A stretch of DNA of 64,000 nt from Corydoras sp. C115 (taxonomy: Eukaryota; Chordata; Actinopteri; Siluriformes; Callichthyidae): contig JAFMOC010000031.1 in the NCBI GenBank assembly GCA_019802505.1, forward strand, positions 290,001 to 354,000, read 5' to 3'. Below the pieces are notes generated by a model, which was not told where the DNA came from, searched no databases, and saw nothing but the letters and a program-made list of their open reading frames with translations. The position numbers and the translations under genes are program-made. Position 1 is the first letter of the stretch. The number at the start of each line of letters is the position of its first letter. Positions 32,210 to 37,123 of the stretch are shown in pieces.

Positions 32210-32766
32210 CACTCTTACGAAGGAAACGTCCTTTCTGTTCGTGTTCCCTGTAGATCCTCCAAAAACAATAAAACATGTCATTTTAAGGTGTGATTGCATT
32301 AAAGGTGTGATGTCCGTGAGGTCCCTGTTTACTAAAACCAGCACACAGGGGTCACAATCTGCCCCCCCCCCCCCACCCCGTGTGACCGATGCCCCACTGC
32401 CCTGACCGATGCCCCTGCTGGCCTCGTTCTGCGTCTGAATTTGATTCATCTGTCAGAAAAACATCATGCAGAAATAAATTAATTAATTAAATCTAAATAT
32501 TGTTTTCCAAAAAATCCGCCCTTCAAAACGAGAACCTTCAGATTCGGGTTCTAGAACCTTTCATAGAACCTTTAAAGCCACCGGATGGGAGGGAGTTTAT
32601 AGAAATCTGATGTTATCTTGTATTAATATTAAAGCATTTTTATTTTTATTTTTTTTAAGACAACGTCCATCCCTGTTTAATGACTGTGCTTTGGTATGTT
32701 CTCCTCCAGACAGTGCCACCTCCTGGGGTCCTAACCCTCCAGCCCCCTCTGCCTTGCCGGAAGTAG
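4337..32766 (+). CDS. magi2: MAGI2, membrane-associated guanylate kinase with WW and PDZ domains 2 (3' part, 18 exons)
   Basis: Scaffold of synaptic and tight-junction membranes that uses WW and PDZ domains to hold receptors and adhesion proteins. Exons: 4337-4394, 4496-4617, 8369-8551, 8646-9154, 9715-9880, 16116-16147, 19419-19596, 20413-20448, 22937-23028, 23986-24181, 25194-25373, 26365-26550, 27081-27525, 28515-28707, 29145-29288, 30117-30255, 30805-30893 and 32710-32766. With one base from an upstream exon they total 3006 nt, an open frame of 1001 residues ending in TAG. Order seen: WW2 (LPYGWEKIDDPIYG), then five PDZ domains marked by GFGFTIIGG, GFGFTIAD, GFGFRILGG, GFGFVIIS and GFGFSIRGG. 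MAGI2 is chosen over MAGI1 and MAGI3 from linker motifs such as RSEVKARQDVKPDI and the CRK-type C-terminus (remembered human protein). Upstream exons are outside the window. Paralogue a or b cannot be decided. Confidence 0.95.
4496..4617 (+). CDS. magi2: MAGI2 exon, second half of WW domain 2
   Basis: Encodes DHINRRTQFENPVTEAKRR, then a glutamine run (QQQQ) and a short linker ending IIYR. The donor GTAAAG at 4618 is followed within about 15 nt by a 0.9 kb minisatellite. The intron that splits the WW domain is only 101 nt. Confidence 0.92.
4630..5508. repeat. G-rich intronic minisatellite, ~0.88 kb
   Basis: Imperfect arrays built from GTGGGTCGGGGCGYGGGTC, ATGGTGTGGGTGTGGGTC and TCTGAGTCAGGGTGTGGGTC. 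It begins about 13 nt after the MAGI2 donor at 4618. The RNA-like strand is dense in GGG runs, so G-quadruplex formation is plausible. Long open frames on both strands (HDPRPDPHPH repeats on the minus strand) are by-products. Confidence 0.93.
5586..6292. repeat. Minisatellite of 14-bp units, ~0.7 kb
   Basis: About 50 variants of GTGGTCCATACGCA / GTGGTCCGTCTGCG in head-to-tail order, with higher-order duplications (for example around 5920-6060 and 6060-6150). Lies 80 bp beyond the G-rich array in the same intron. Open frames on both strands are repeat artefacts. Confidence 0.92.
6671..7028 (+). mobile_element. Main SINE, full length
   Basis: Complete copy with an exact 11-bp duplication AAATGGCTCAG (6661-6671, 7029-7039). 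First of three in a duplicated block. Confidence 0.92.
7045..7245. mobile_element. Tc1-type remnant
   Basis: Contains GACAAAAGTATGTGGACACC, a typical Tc1-type end, and pieces resembling the Tc1 transposase C-terminus region (CATGGCTGCATGAGTTTGGTG, GAATTGGAATGCAGATTGC). Duplicated at 7631-7831. Confidence 0.6.
7250..7613 (+). mobile_element. Main SINE, full length
   Basis: Second copy of the duplicated block; its tail has extra GAAT units. Confidence 0.92.
7835..8189 (+). mobile_element. Main SINE, full length
   Basis: Third copy of the block, ending 180 bp before the PDZ exon at 8369. It lacks GAGTTC after CAATT. Confidence 0.92.
8369..8551 (+). CDS. magi2: MAGI2 exon, first half of the PDZ domain after WW2
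   Basis: Encodes EKPPFTRDATQLKGTFLST through GFGFTIIGGDEPDEFLQVKS to KMATG. The GFGF carboxylate-binding loop of the PDZ fold is intact. The following intron is only 94 nt. Donor G|GTGAGC, phase 1. Confidence 0.93.
8646..9154 (+). CDS. magi2: MAGI2 exon, end of the first PDZ after WW2, linker, start of the next PDZ
   Basis: Largest exon of the set (509 nt). It completes the PDZ (GDVIVYINDICVLGTTHAD, CRGYPLPYDPEEP), crosses a Ser/Pro/Gly-rich linker with HDDAVSMASS, and starts the next PDZ at SLNMTKGNEGFGFTIADSP. The donor GTGCGC at 9155 is weaker than its neighbours. Very GC-rich in third positions. Confidence 0.93.
9291..9630 (+). mobile_element. Main SINE, full length
   Basis: Complete copy between two PDZ exons; the C-run is absent and the tail is GGATGGATGG. 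Confidence 0.9.
9715..9880 (+). CDS. magi2: MAGI2 exon, rest of the second PDZ after WW2
   Basis: Begins VLEPQGCPGLVEGDLIVEIN after acceptor GTTCAG and ends VIQRGGGAG in phase 1. The next constitutive exon at 19419 starts in phase 0, so this exon cannot join it directly. The 32-nt exon at 16116 repairs the frame. Confidence 0.93.
9915..10104 (-). mobile_element. Second tRNA-derived SINE family, minus orientation
   Basis: Read on the minus strand it starts GGGGGCGCGGTAGCTCAGTGG (box A) with GGGTTCGAATCCC (box B), and ends GCTTTGGATGAAAGCGTCC then AATGTAAATGTAAATG, an L2-type LINE tail common in fish. Full-length in a MAGI2 intron. Confidence 0.8.
10180..10535 (+). mobile_element. Main SINE inserted in another SINE
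   Basis: Complete copy with the 14-bp target duplication TGGTTGGGGTACAG on both sides. Confidence 0.93.
10550..10680 (-). mobile_element. Older copy of the second SINE family, interrupted
   Basis: Minus-strand GGTGTGTTGGCTCAGTGTG and GGGTTCGAACCCCAGGTCC are its A and B boxes. A main-family SINE (10180-10535) has inserted into its 3' part, leaving the 14-bp duplication TGGTTGGGGTACAG at 10166-10179 and 10536-10549. Confidence 0.75.
10690..11460. other. Intronic DNA without recognised gene
   Basis: Contains AGGGCCTTCCCCAAACTGTT (shared with the array at 1324), a Tc1-type fragment and otherwise unique sequence. Confidence 0.5.
11160..11262. mobile_element. Tc1-type element fragment
   Basis: CAGATGGACTTTGTAGTTCT and CAGACTGTAGTCCATCTGGT match the same family. 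Intron of MAGI2. Confidence 0.45.
11479..11760 (+). mobile_element. Main SINE, both ends truncated
   Basis: Starts within box A (TTTTAGTGGTTTAG) and stops at GGGCATGGGG, directly joined to the next copy. Confidence 0.85.
11768..12121 (+). mobile_element. Main SINE, full length
   Basis: Joined head to tail to the previous truncated copy; long C-run. Confidence 0.9.
12575..12755. repeat. Copy 1 of a ~130-bp dispersed duplicate
   Basis: Shares a long near-identical stretch with 14352-14493, including TTTCACCGACGCTCCCGCAA, CGTTCCAATAAATACCACGT and ATTGACATATTATAATATAT. Copy 1 has about 35 extra bases before the AT-rich end. Nature unknown. Confidence 0.85.
12744..12797. repeat. (TA)n microsatellite
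   Basis: Uninterrupted TA tract abutting the 5' end of a SINE. A related shorter TA tract occurs at 13158-13170, again next to a SINE. Confidence 0.95.
12798..13146 (+). mobile_element. Main SINE, full length
   Basis: Inserted at the end of a (TA)n tract. Confidence 0.9.
13171..13525 (+). mobile_element. Main SINE, full length
   Basis: Follows a short TA tract; central domain has the variant ATCCAGGTGG. Confidence 0.9.
13526..14350. other. Intronic DNA without recognised gene
   Basis: Unique sequence of mixed composition; nothing recognised. Confidence 0.5.
14352..14493. repeat. Copy 2 of a ~130-bp dispersed duplicate
   Basis: See copy 1 at 12575. Both copies end in an AT-rich tract beside a SINE, 1.77 kb apart. 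Confidence 0.85.
14496..14848 (-). mobile_element. Main SINE, full length, reverse
   Basis: Reverse copy flanked by AT-rich DNA on both sides. Confidence 0.9.
14876..15172 (+). mobile_element. Main SINE, 3' truncated
   Basis: Starts GGTGTCTTAGTGG and ends at GGGGAACCCC without a GAAT tail. Forms an inverted pair with the previous copy, 27 bp apart. Confidence 0.85.
15588..15706 (-). mobile_element. Main SINE 3' part, reverse
   Basis: Tail and 3' domain only, ending at CCCAGGACAGG. Confidence 0.85.
16116..16147 (+). CDS. magi2: MAGI2 32-nt microexon
   Basis: Bounded by a pyrimidine-rich TTTCTACAG acceptor and a GTACGA donor. It encodes HFAHWDGGKQ after completing a Gly codon, and converts phase 1 to phase 0 as the flanking exons require. 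The human protein has a comparable Trp/Lys-containing stretch here (from memory), but sequence similarity is weak, so splice signals and phase carry the call. A 1.07 kb minisatellite starts about 15 nt past the donor. Confidence 0.7.
16163..17242. repeat. Minisatellite of 12-bp and longer units, ~1.08 kb
   Basis: Variants of TTCACCCTCATG, TTCACTCTCATG and TTCACTCTGCATCATG. It starts about 15 nt after the donor of the 32-nt exon. The plus strand is pyrimidine-rich. The open frames here (HVHPHVHS-type) have no start or splice support. Confidence 0.93.
17250..18250. other. Repeat-free intronic stretch, possible conserved element
   Basis: No SINE, no frame of interest. Mixed composition with AACAATTATGTAG-like AT motifs and GTGCATTTGCATGAGG containing an octamer ATTTGCAT (about 17561-17575). 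It could hold a MAGI2 enhancer; inference only. Confidence 0.25.
18261..18616 (+). mobile_element. Main SINE, full length
   Basis: Complete copy flanked by ATTATGAAACAC on both sides (18251-18262 and 18616-18627), a target duplication. Confidence 0.9.
18620..19360. other. Intronic unique DNA before the (GT)n acceptor
   Basis: No SINE. TTCATTCTCCATCTTCATTA and GTTAACAGCTTATTACCGCC suggest non-repetitive sequence, possibly conserved. No gene seen. Confidence 0.35.
19363..19412. repeat. (GT)n microsatellite at a MAGI2 acceptor
   Basis: About 24 GT dinucleotides ending 7 nt before the acceptor of the exon at 19419. Confidence 0.95.
19419..19596 (+). CDS. magi2: MAGI2 exon, linker with KPDPYDLYEKSRALYESR
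   Basis: Encodes WDPQGSPQTSLSAP and then KPDPYDLYEKSRALYESR, both characteristic of MAGI2. The acceptor is preceded by about 48 nt of uninterrupted GT dinucleotides instead of a polypyrimidine tract. 178 nt long, so skipping would shift the frame. Confidence 0.92.
19632..20090. repeat. Minisatellite of 18-bp units, about 25 copies
   Basis: Unit ACCTCCACCACGAGCCSC repeated with few substitutions. It starts about 36 nt after the MAGI2 donor at 19597. Unit length is a multiple of three, so all frames stay open (HLHHEP or PPPRA repeats), but it is intronic. Confidence 0.93.
20413..20448 (+). CDS. magi2: MAGI2 36-nt exon with GC splice donor
   Basis: Acceptor TTCTTGCAG. Encodes PGPPRVPTDST between completed boundary codons (human counterpart QQVPPRTSFRMDSS, from memory). 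Frame demands that it end after ACAG at 20448, where the intron begins GCAAGT rather than GT. The nearby GTAAAT donor (20453) would put the next exon out of frame. Confidence 0.82.
20672..21190 (-). mobile_element. Three partial SINE copies in a row, reverse
   Basis: Each begins with a G-run and CCCAGGACAG-type text and contains TATAGGGGCAATTT (older subfamily). They follow one another at about 20672, 20790 and 20956. Confidence 0.75.
21887..22239 (+). mobile_element. Main SINE, full length
   Basis: Complete copy in the intron before the exon at 22937. Confidence 0.9.
22295..22650 (-). mobile_element. Main SINE, full length, reverse
   Basis: Forms an inverted pair with the preceding copy, 55 bp apart. 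CGGCAGACGTCC flanks it on both sides (22284-22295 and 22650-22661), a target duplication. Confidence 0.9.
22937..23028 (+). CDS. magi2: MAGI2 exon, first half of the third PDZ after WW2
   Basis: Encodes VEYQEVEVHLLREKTGFGF and RILGGDEAVQA. Acceptor CTCCTCAG, donor GTGAGT, phase 0. The following intron holds two complete hAT-type miniature elements. Confidence 0.93.
23209..23500. mobile_element. hAT-type miniature element, 292 bp, perfect 8-bp duplication
   Basis: Ends TAGGGGTG...CACCCCTA, flanked by CTCGTTAT at 23201-23208 and 23501-23508. The interior has ATAGTCGAATCG-type inverted motifs and no transposase. Lies in the MAGI2 intron that splits the third PDZ after WW2. Confidence 0.9.
23582..23948. 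mobile_element. hAT-type miniature element, 367 bp, perfect 8-bp duplication
   Basis: Terminal inverted repeats TAGGGCTGCAAC and GTTGCAGCCCTA, flanked by GTCCTTAC at 23574-23581 and 23949-23956. The interior is rich in ATCGATTAATCG palindromes. A SINE/L2-like tail fragment (ACATTTACATTTAATG...GCTTTTATCC, about 23675-23717) is embedded in it. Confidence 0.93.
23986..24181 (+). CDS. magi2: MAGI2 exon, second half of the third PDZ after WW2
   Basis: Encodes IVIGAIIENSPAERDGRLR through GDELVSVD to GQVTLTVKRRVLPQP. It includes the alpha-B helix segment SYVIDLMHAAARNG. Donor G|GTGAGT. Confidence 0.93.
24366..24712 (+). mobile_element. Main SINE, full length
   Basis: Intron between the third and fourth PDZ coding regions after WW2. 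Confidence 0.9.
24757..25108 (+). mobile_element. Main SINE, full length
   Basis: 45 bp after the previous copy, flanked by AACACCAAAT on both sides (24745-24754 and 25106-25115). Confidence 0.9.
25194..25373 (+). CDS. magi2: MAGI2 exon, linker and first half of the fourth PDZ after WW2
   Basis: Encodes a variable linker from GQPCGENGAAANQSSSP, then DVVIHRKETEGFGFVIISSL and NRPENTATI. Donor T|GTGAGT. Phase continues at 26365. Confidence 0.93.
25498..25541. repeat. (AAT)n microsatellite
   Basis: About 14 AAT units in the MAGI2 intron after the exon ending at 25373. Confidence 0.95.
25583..25910 (+). mobile_element. Main SINE, internal deletion in box B
   Basis: Lacks CGGTTCGAATCC, so its internal promoter is broken. 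Flanked by TAGTAGCACT (25571-25580 and 25910-25919). Confidence 0.88.
26013..26327 (+). mobile_element. Main SINE ending 38 nt before a MAGI2 acceptor
   Basis: Tail reduced to CCCTAATAGAGGATATGG. The acceptor of the fourth-PDZ exon follows at 26364. Confidence 0.88.
26365..26550 (+). CDS. magi2: MAGI2 exon, second half of the fourth PDZ after WW2
   Basis: Encodes VPHKIGRIIEGSPADRCGKL through INMPHADIVKLIKDAG to LHIIPEE, a close match to MAGI2. A SINE ends about 38 nt upstream of the acceptor. The donor GTCAGC is part of a 16-bp tandem triplication. Confidence 0.94.
26551..26598. repeat. 16-bp triplication that includes a splice donor
   Basis: Three copies of GTCAGCGGGGCGGAGG (third copy with AGAG) begin exactly at the MAGI2 donor, so the donor sequence GTCAGC is repeated 16 nt downstream, and a third copy begins GTCAGA. 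Confidence 0.9.
27081..27525 (+). CDS. magi2: MAGI2 exon, long low-complexity linker
   Basis: 445 nt encoding a Pro/Ser/Gln-rich segment (SEKQSPLVAQKQSPQ) and then a Gly/Val/Pro repeat with VPVVGGVPVVQGIPVQGVP. The human linker here is about 53 residues (from memory), so this one is nearly three times longer. No stop in frame and both splice sites fit. Confidence 0.88.
27782..28051 (+). mobile_element. Main SINE, 3' truncated
   Basis: Ends in a C-run after GTATCTGCCC; no tail. Confidence 0.85.
28165..28345. mobile_element. Tc1-type element fragment
   Basis: AGTCCAAAGTTTGGACACC, then CAGATGGACTTTGTAGTTC and AAAGGGGGCGTGGCC. Intron of MAGI2. Confidence 0.5.
28515..28707 (+). CDS. magi2: MAGI2 exon, Tyr/Arg/Pro repeat linker
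   Basis: Encodes SEVKARQDVKPDI followed by about seven variants of DYRQPP (TDYRQPP, VDYRHPP, LEYRHPP, IDYRQHS). This repeat is characteristic of MAGI2. Donor GTGAGA is followed by a 12-bp tandem array. Confidence 0.93.
28720..28825. repeat. 12-bp tandem array downstream of a MAGI2 donor
   Basis: Eight or nine units of GGGACTGACCTC / GGATCTGACCTC starting about 13 nt after the donor at 28708. Confidence 0.9.
29145..29288 (+). CDS. magi2: MAGI2 exon, first half of the last PDZ
   Basis: Encodes DYDYFTVELEKSVKGFGFSI and RGGREYKMDLFVLRLAEDGP up to NGRMR. 144 nt, phase 0 at both ends. Donor GTCAGT opens an intron that is almost entirely TG-rich repeat. Confidence 0.94.
29310..30116. repeat. TG-rich satellite filling a MAGI2 intron
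   Basis: About 800 bp of (TG)n mixed with GATGTATGTATGATATG units. It occupies essentially the whole 828-nt intron between the two halves of the last PDZ and runs up to the acceptor. Alternating purine-pyrimidine sequence with Z-DNA potential. Long open frames on both strands are artefacts. Confidence 0.93.
30117..30255 (+). CDS. magi2: MAGI2 exon, second half of the last PDZ
   Basis: Encodes VGDQIIEINGESTRDMSHG through AIELIKAGGRRVRLLLKRG to TGQVPEY. The acceptor GTGTAG is preceded by a pure GT tract with no polypyrimidine tract. Skipping 139 nt would shift the frame and destroy the PDZ. Confidence 0.94.
30805..30893 (+). CDS. magi2: MAGI2 penultimate exon
   Basis: Encodes MVPANLSMCMKSDTLASPYF and FIMGHSKDT, matching human MVPSSLSMCMKSD...GHPKDT (from memory). 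The donor at 30894 is the weak sequence GTTTGT. If not used, the frame reads on for 13 codons to TGA at 30933-30935, giving an alternative C-terminus. Confidence 0.88.
31200..31325 (+). mobile_element. SINE fragment, old subfamily
   Basis: AATTGCCCCTATATAG and CCTGTCCTGGGTGTATCTGC without head or tail. Confidence 0.6.
31358..31716 (-). mobile_element. Main SINE, full length, reverse
   Basis: In the last MAGI2 intron; TTTTATTATT lies on both sides. Confidence 0.9.
31724..32063 (-). mobile_element. Main SINE, full length, reverse
   Basis: Second of a pair in the last MAGI2 intron, followed by ATT repeats. Confidence 0.9.
32064..32210. repeat. ATT and ATC trinucleotide repeats
   Basis: (ATT)n followed by (ATC)n with TTC interruptions, starting at the end of a minus-oriented SINE. 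Polyserine/polyhistidine frames here are artefacts. Confidence 0.9.
32710..32766 (+). CDS. magi2: MAGI2 terminal coding exon
   Basis: After a pyrimidine-rich acceptor (TTCTCCTCCAG) it encodes TVPPPGVLTLQPPLPCRK and a TAG stop at 32764-32766. Human MAGI2 ends TNPTPGVLPLPPPQACRK (from memory), so length, spacing and the final CRK agree. Joins in phase 0 to the exon ending at 30893. Confidence 0.85.
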   Translation, partial: TVPPPGVLTLQPPLPCRK

Positions 32767-34132
32767 CGTGGTTCCACTAGTCGACTTGCGTTCTTTACCA
32801 TCGCCCCCATCATCTCACCCAGCCCCGCCCGCCCCCTCACCCCCCGCCCCCGGACTAGCTCCACCCCCCCCCCCCCCTCTCTCTCGCAGGCACTGAGTGA
32901 CGGTTCCTGGACCAGACATGGAACTCGGTGGGGACTAGTGACACCCAGAGAAGGGATGGCAGGTCCATCCAGAAAGGCTGCGGAGGGACCCGCCGTGCAG
33001 ACGGGTCAGGGAGGGGTGGATGTGTCGGACGCCGAGGAACGTCGGGGTACCGGCTCGGGTTTTAGATCCCGACGCCTTGTCCACGAAGATCGGAGCGCCT
33101 GACGGATCTTCACCCATTCTCATGCGTCCTCTGAGAGGAGCTCCACCTGCGTTTCTTCAGTTTCTCTGTTCAACTCTATTTTTTTTTTTTTTTTTTGGTG
33201 GATATTTTTTGGTGCCATTTCGTAACCCTAACCCTAACCCCCCCCCGAAGGAATATCTCTGTGTAGCATGAAGGACGATCCCAAACCCGCGCCGCGCTCG
33301 TTCCCGCATCCGTGTGGTGTCCCCTATTCGGTCCAGTCTGAGCGTCGGAGGAGCACCGAGACCCCCCCCCCCCATCAACCGGGAGACGGATTCCACCTTA
33401 TAAATAAACATATCAGTCAGGAATGCAGTCGCACTTCAGGAACCTCCGGAACCCGGAGCCGCATCGTTTAAAACTGTGGACTTCGACTCCGCCGTTCAGA
33501 ACGGCGGACGGCCTCCTCGCGGCGCCTCCTCACGGCGCCTCCTCACGCCATCCCAACCTCACGCATTCCTGCGCCGGGCTTCATGAACCACACCACTGTG
33601 GGCTACGGGCCTCGTCTCAGAACCTGCCGGTGGGCCGTCCTCGTCTCGGGGGAGCTCCTGGATTCTACTCGAACACTGAGCGTGGTACCCTGAGGGCGTG
33701 GTACCCTGAGGGTGTGAAAACCTGAGGGCGTCGGGCAGACAGTGCTCGCTCGGTGGGGTCACCCCCGTTATGGGGACCGGAGCAGCAGCAGGGTCGGATT
33801 AGAACCCATCAGTCTGAGGTGCAGTGCCTTAGTGGCAGCGCTGGAGATCAAAGAGCTTAAAGCCGGCGGGTTTGGATTTGCCGAGGTCGGGACTTCAGGC
33901 CGCCGCAGAACGCGAGCCGTGTCTCCGATGTTTCAGGACTTCAGGACGGACTTCCTTTAAACGCGTCATCTGTTTTTGGTAGCGGGATCATAAAGACGTC
34001 AACGACTCGCCCTCGACTCGCCCTCGTCCAGAACGACACGCGGGGTTCGCATGAAGTTAGGAAGCCCCCCCCCCCCCATCACGGCTGTGGGACCCCGAAA
34101 TTAATTCATTAATCCAGATATAACGGAATGAG

Positions 34133-34310
34133 GCGGCACGGGGTTGGTAGTCAATCACGGTCGCCTCTCGGCACTGGGGATCCGGGTTCGAATCCCGATC
34201 TGGATGGAGCTTCCATGTTCCGAATGGGGAACACCCCCCCCCCCCCCCCCCCCGTCTCCCCTTCACGACCCTGATGGAGGTCTGAGTGGAGGATAATGAG
34301 ATGAGAAAAT
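34133..34310 (+). mobile_element. SINE copy with large internal deletion
   Basis: Head and box B present (GGGTTCGAATCCCGATCTGG), then jumps to the 3' part after TTCCATGTTCCG. Confidence 0.65.
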
Positions 34311-34754
34311 AAACAAAGGCATGACATTTAAAGTCAGGTGATCTGCAGGAAAGAGCGCCGTACTCCGCGGCCACTTTAAGGTTCCCGGTTCCCGCTGGCG
34401 TTGGGTTCGGTTCTGCAGGCGGCGCGCCCCTGAGCGGGACCCGCATTGTTCTGGATGGGGGGGGTGTCTGTTAAAGGTTAAGTGTCATGTTCTGTAGATA
34501 CCGACTGAGCAACGCCAGTGCCCTCCCTCTGTTCTCCCTCTGTAGACGTTTTTGCTTTTTTTTTTTCCGGCCCGGACCGGAGGCTCCGCCCGATGTTTTC
34601 AATGAAGATGCCGACGAGGGGGCATCACTGACCCGACACGCCCCACCCCGGGGCAACAGATCAGACGGCAGATACAGTGTGGGAACGTCGACGCCGGAGT
34701 TCTGTTTTATAACAAGCATCTGAAATGAAAGCGTCCGGACCTCTGCTGCTCTCC

Positions 34755-34791
<37 letters not shown>

Positions 34792-35593
34792 CCGGACATC
34801 GGGGCCCGTGGAGCGAAACGCCGAACTAAATGGAATGTATTCCGCGGAGCGAGTCGGCGCGGCGTGAACGGCGGCCGCCGCGTTTCTATCTGAGCCCAAA
34901 AACCGAAGCTGCATTCAAATCTAATTACATATCAGAGATCTGAATCTTGCAAAATGTGAAAAATAAAACATGGTGCCATGGTGGGGGGGGGAGGGGGAAG
35001 GGGGGGTAACATGCGGGGGGGGAGGGGGGGGGGTGGAGGAGTGCGGCGTGCCAGAGGTAATCGCTGTTTACACGGCGAGACGTCGGACGAGAACCGAAGA
35101 AGGAGCATCTATTGCACAGTGCAGAGCTTTTCCCGATGAAGCTGTATCCTGCCGGATGGGGGATGGGGGGGGATGTGGGGGTGGGATGTGAGGGGGGGGG
35201 GTGGAAAAGAAACGCGGGAAAAACCATTTTCTATTGCAGAAGAAAATACGGAAAAATATTGAATCTGTGAAAGATGGCACGTTCAAGGGGCCCATTTCAG
35301 ATCGATATTACTGTGTAGTGTTAGATGTGTATTTACCTTGTACAGCTGTACGCCTATAAATATGGTTTAATGTATTATTGATAGTTTCAAAGACTTAAGT
35401 GATGAAATATTTTTATGAGATATGCGACGACAGTGCGGATATATAAAATTTTTGCTAAACACTTGTTTACCTGTATGATATTCTGAAATACCGTCAGACT
35501 CTTGACATGGTGTAAAGTATTCATTTTATAATAACCATTATAACTCGTGTCCGTTTCTATGAGTGTGAGCCGGCTGTCAACGGAAAAGACATC

Positions 35594-35599
35594 AAATAA
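35594..35599 (+). promoter_or_regulatory. Candidate poly(A) signal AATAAA of MAGI2
   Basis: Canonical hexamer at the end of a repeat-free AT-rich stretch and about 140 nt before the next SINE. It is the most plausible 3' end among several AATAAA matches. Confidence 0.5.
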
Positions 35600-35624
35600 A
35601 AGAAACGATCGGAATTCAGACTCC

Positions 35625-35740
35625 AGTTCTCTCCGTCTGTTTGGGGACTACAGTCTGGAACTATAGAACTACAAAGTCCATCGTTACAGTACGAGCAACT
35701 GAGGACATGAATCACAAGTGGAGCAAAAAGGAGGCGTATA
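35625..35740. mobile_element. Tc1-type element fragment
   Basis: GGACTACAGTCTGGAACTAT, AACTACAAAGTCCATCG and GGAGCAAAAAGGAGGCG match the family at 51683. It lies directly after the MAGI2 poly(A) signal. Confidence 0.5.
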
Positions 35741-35741
35741 G

Positions 35742-36098
35742 TCATTCATTCATTATCTCCCGCTTTATCCTACATTAGGGTTGCGGTGGGGGGGGTTCCC
35801 TATGCCCATCCAGGGGAGAACGTTTCGGGCGCTGGGCAGATAGACCCAGGACAGGGGGGCAATCTATCGCTGGGCACACACTCACTCACACATACAAAAA
35901 CACACTATATGGGGCAATTTGGAGAACTCAATTGACCTTGATACATGTTTTTGGACTGTGGGAGGAAACCGGAGAACCCGGAGGAAACCCACGCGGACAC
36001 GGGGAGAACATGGAAACTCCACCCAGACGGGGATTCGAACCGGGAATCCCTAGCGCTGAGAGGAGAACATGCTAAACCACTAAGCCACCTTGCCACCC
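35742..36098 (-). mobile_element. Main SINE, full length, reverse
   Basis: First copy after the MAGI2 3' end. Confidence 0.9.
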
Positions 36099-36121
36099 AT
36101 AAATATTCTAAATTTGTTCTT

Positions 36122-36488
36122 TCATCCATTCATCCATTATCTTCCGCTTTATCCTCTATTGGGGTCGCGGGGGGGGGGGTTCCCCATGCCCATCCAGGGG
36201 GAGAACGTTTCGGGCAGCTGGGCAGATAGACCAAGGGACAGGCGCGCCAATCCATCGCTGGGCACAACACTCACTCACACAGACACACTCTATATGTGGG
36301 CAATTTTCGAGAATTTCAATTGACCTTGATCCATTCATTTTTGGACTGTGGGAGGAAACCGGAGAACCCGGAGGAAACCCACGCGGACGCGGTGAGAACA
36401 TGGAAACTCCACCCAGATGGGGATTCGAACCGGGAATCCCTAGTGCTGAGAGGAGAACGTGCTAAACCACTAAGCCACCGTGCCGCCC
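36122..36488 (-). mobile_element. Main SINE, reverse, with scattered indels
   Basis: Several one-base insertions relative to other copies (CCAGGGGGAGAACG, GGGCAGCTGGGC). Confidence 0.85.
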
Positions 36489-37123
36489 TATATATGTGTG
36501 TGTGTGTGTGTGTGTGAAGACACTGATGAACACACACACACTAATGTCAGAACTACAAAATGCATTTTTATGATGAGCAAAAAATTAAAAATAACCTGCT
36601 CCGCGCCACGTGGTGGCGCTCATGGCAGTGTTGGTATTTTTTTTTTATTATCCGAAGAAGCTAGCATGGGTCGCGTCTCAAATCGCTGTCGAAGGGAACT
36701 TGGTGAAGCTGAACTCCGCTGCGTTTTTCGGCTTCTTTCTTTCTGATTTAGATTTTTTTTATTTTTTAAACTGATTAAGATTCTGATTTCAGTCATAAAA
36801 TCTCAGAATAACGCATCTGTTTTTCTGTAATTGTGTGACGCGTTTTGTCTTTTTAATCGGACGCTTTTTTTGTCCTGAGATAAGAGATTAAGTATTTAAT
36901 TTGAATATAAACAAAACGACGACGTTAAATTCGGTATTAAATTGTGAGTTTATTTTAATAAACCTGCTCCGTGCCGCTGTGTGATGTTAGCATTTTTATT
37001 ATTTATCGTTTCTAAACCGGATGTCGGATTGAGACACAGCCGGATGGAGCCGCCGCCATTCTGTTTGTAGTTTCTGTTTGTAGTTTTTTTTTTTTTGGTT
37101 CTTTGTGAGGACCGATCACACTG

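Larger units (their letters stand above)
32767..35620 (+). other. magi2: Probable MAGI2 3' untranslated region
   Basis: No gene-like frame is seen. The segment holds homopolymer runs, a short TAACCC triplet near 33222-33239, a (CA)n tract at 34758-34790 and a degraded SINE at 34133-34310. From about 35225 to 35600 the DNA becomes AT-rich and repeat-free, typical of a conserved 3'UTR end. AATAAA lies at 35594-35599. Extent of the UTR is inference. Confidence 0.5.

Noticed and set aside
32207..32449. Short frames after the last MAGI2 intron SINEs
   Set aside because: Trinucleotide repeat and C-run artefacts without similarity.
33222..33239. Telomere-like TAACCC repeats
   Set aside because: Only about three units beside a C-run; too short to claim an interstitial telomere.
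35905..36537. Apparent small genes on both strands after MAGI2
   Set aside because: All derive from two reverse SINE copies and a GT tract.
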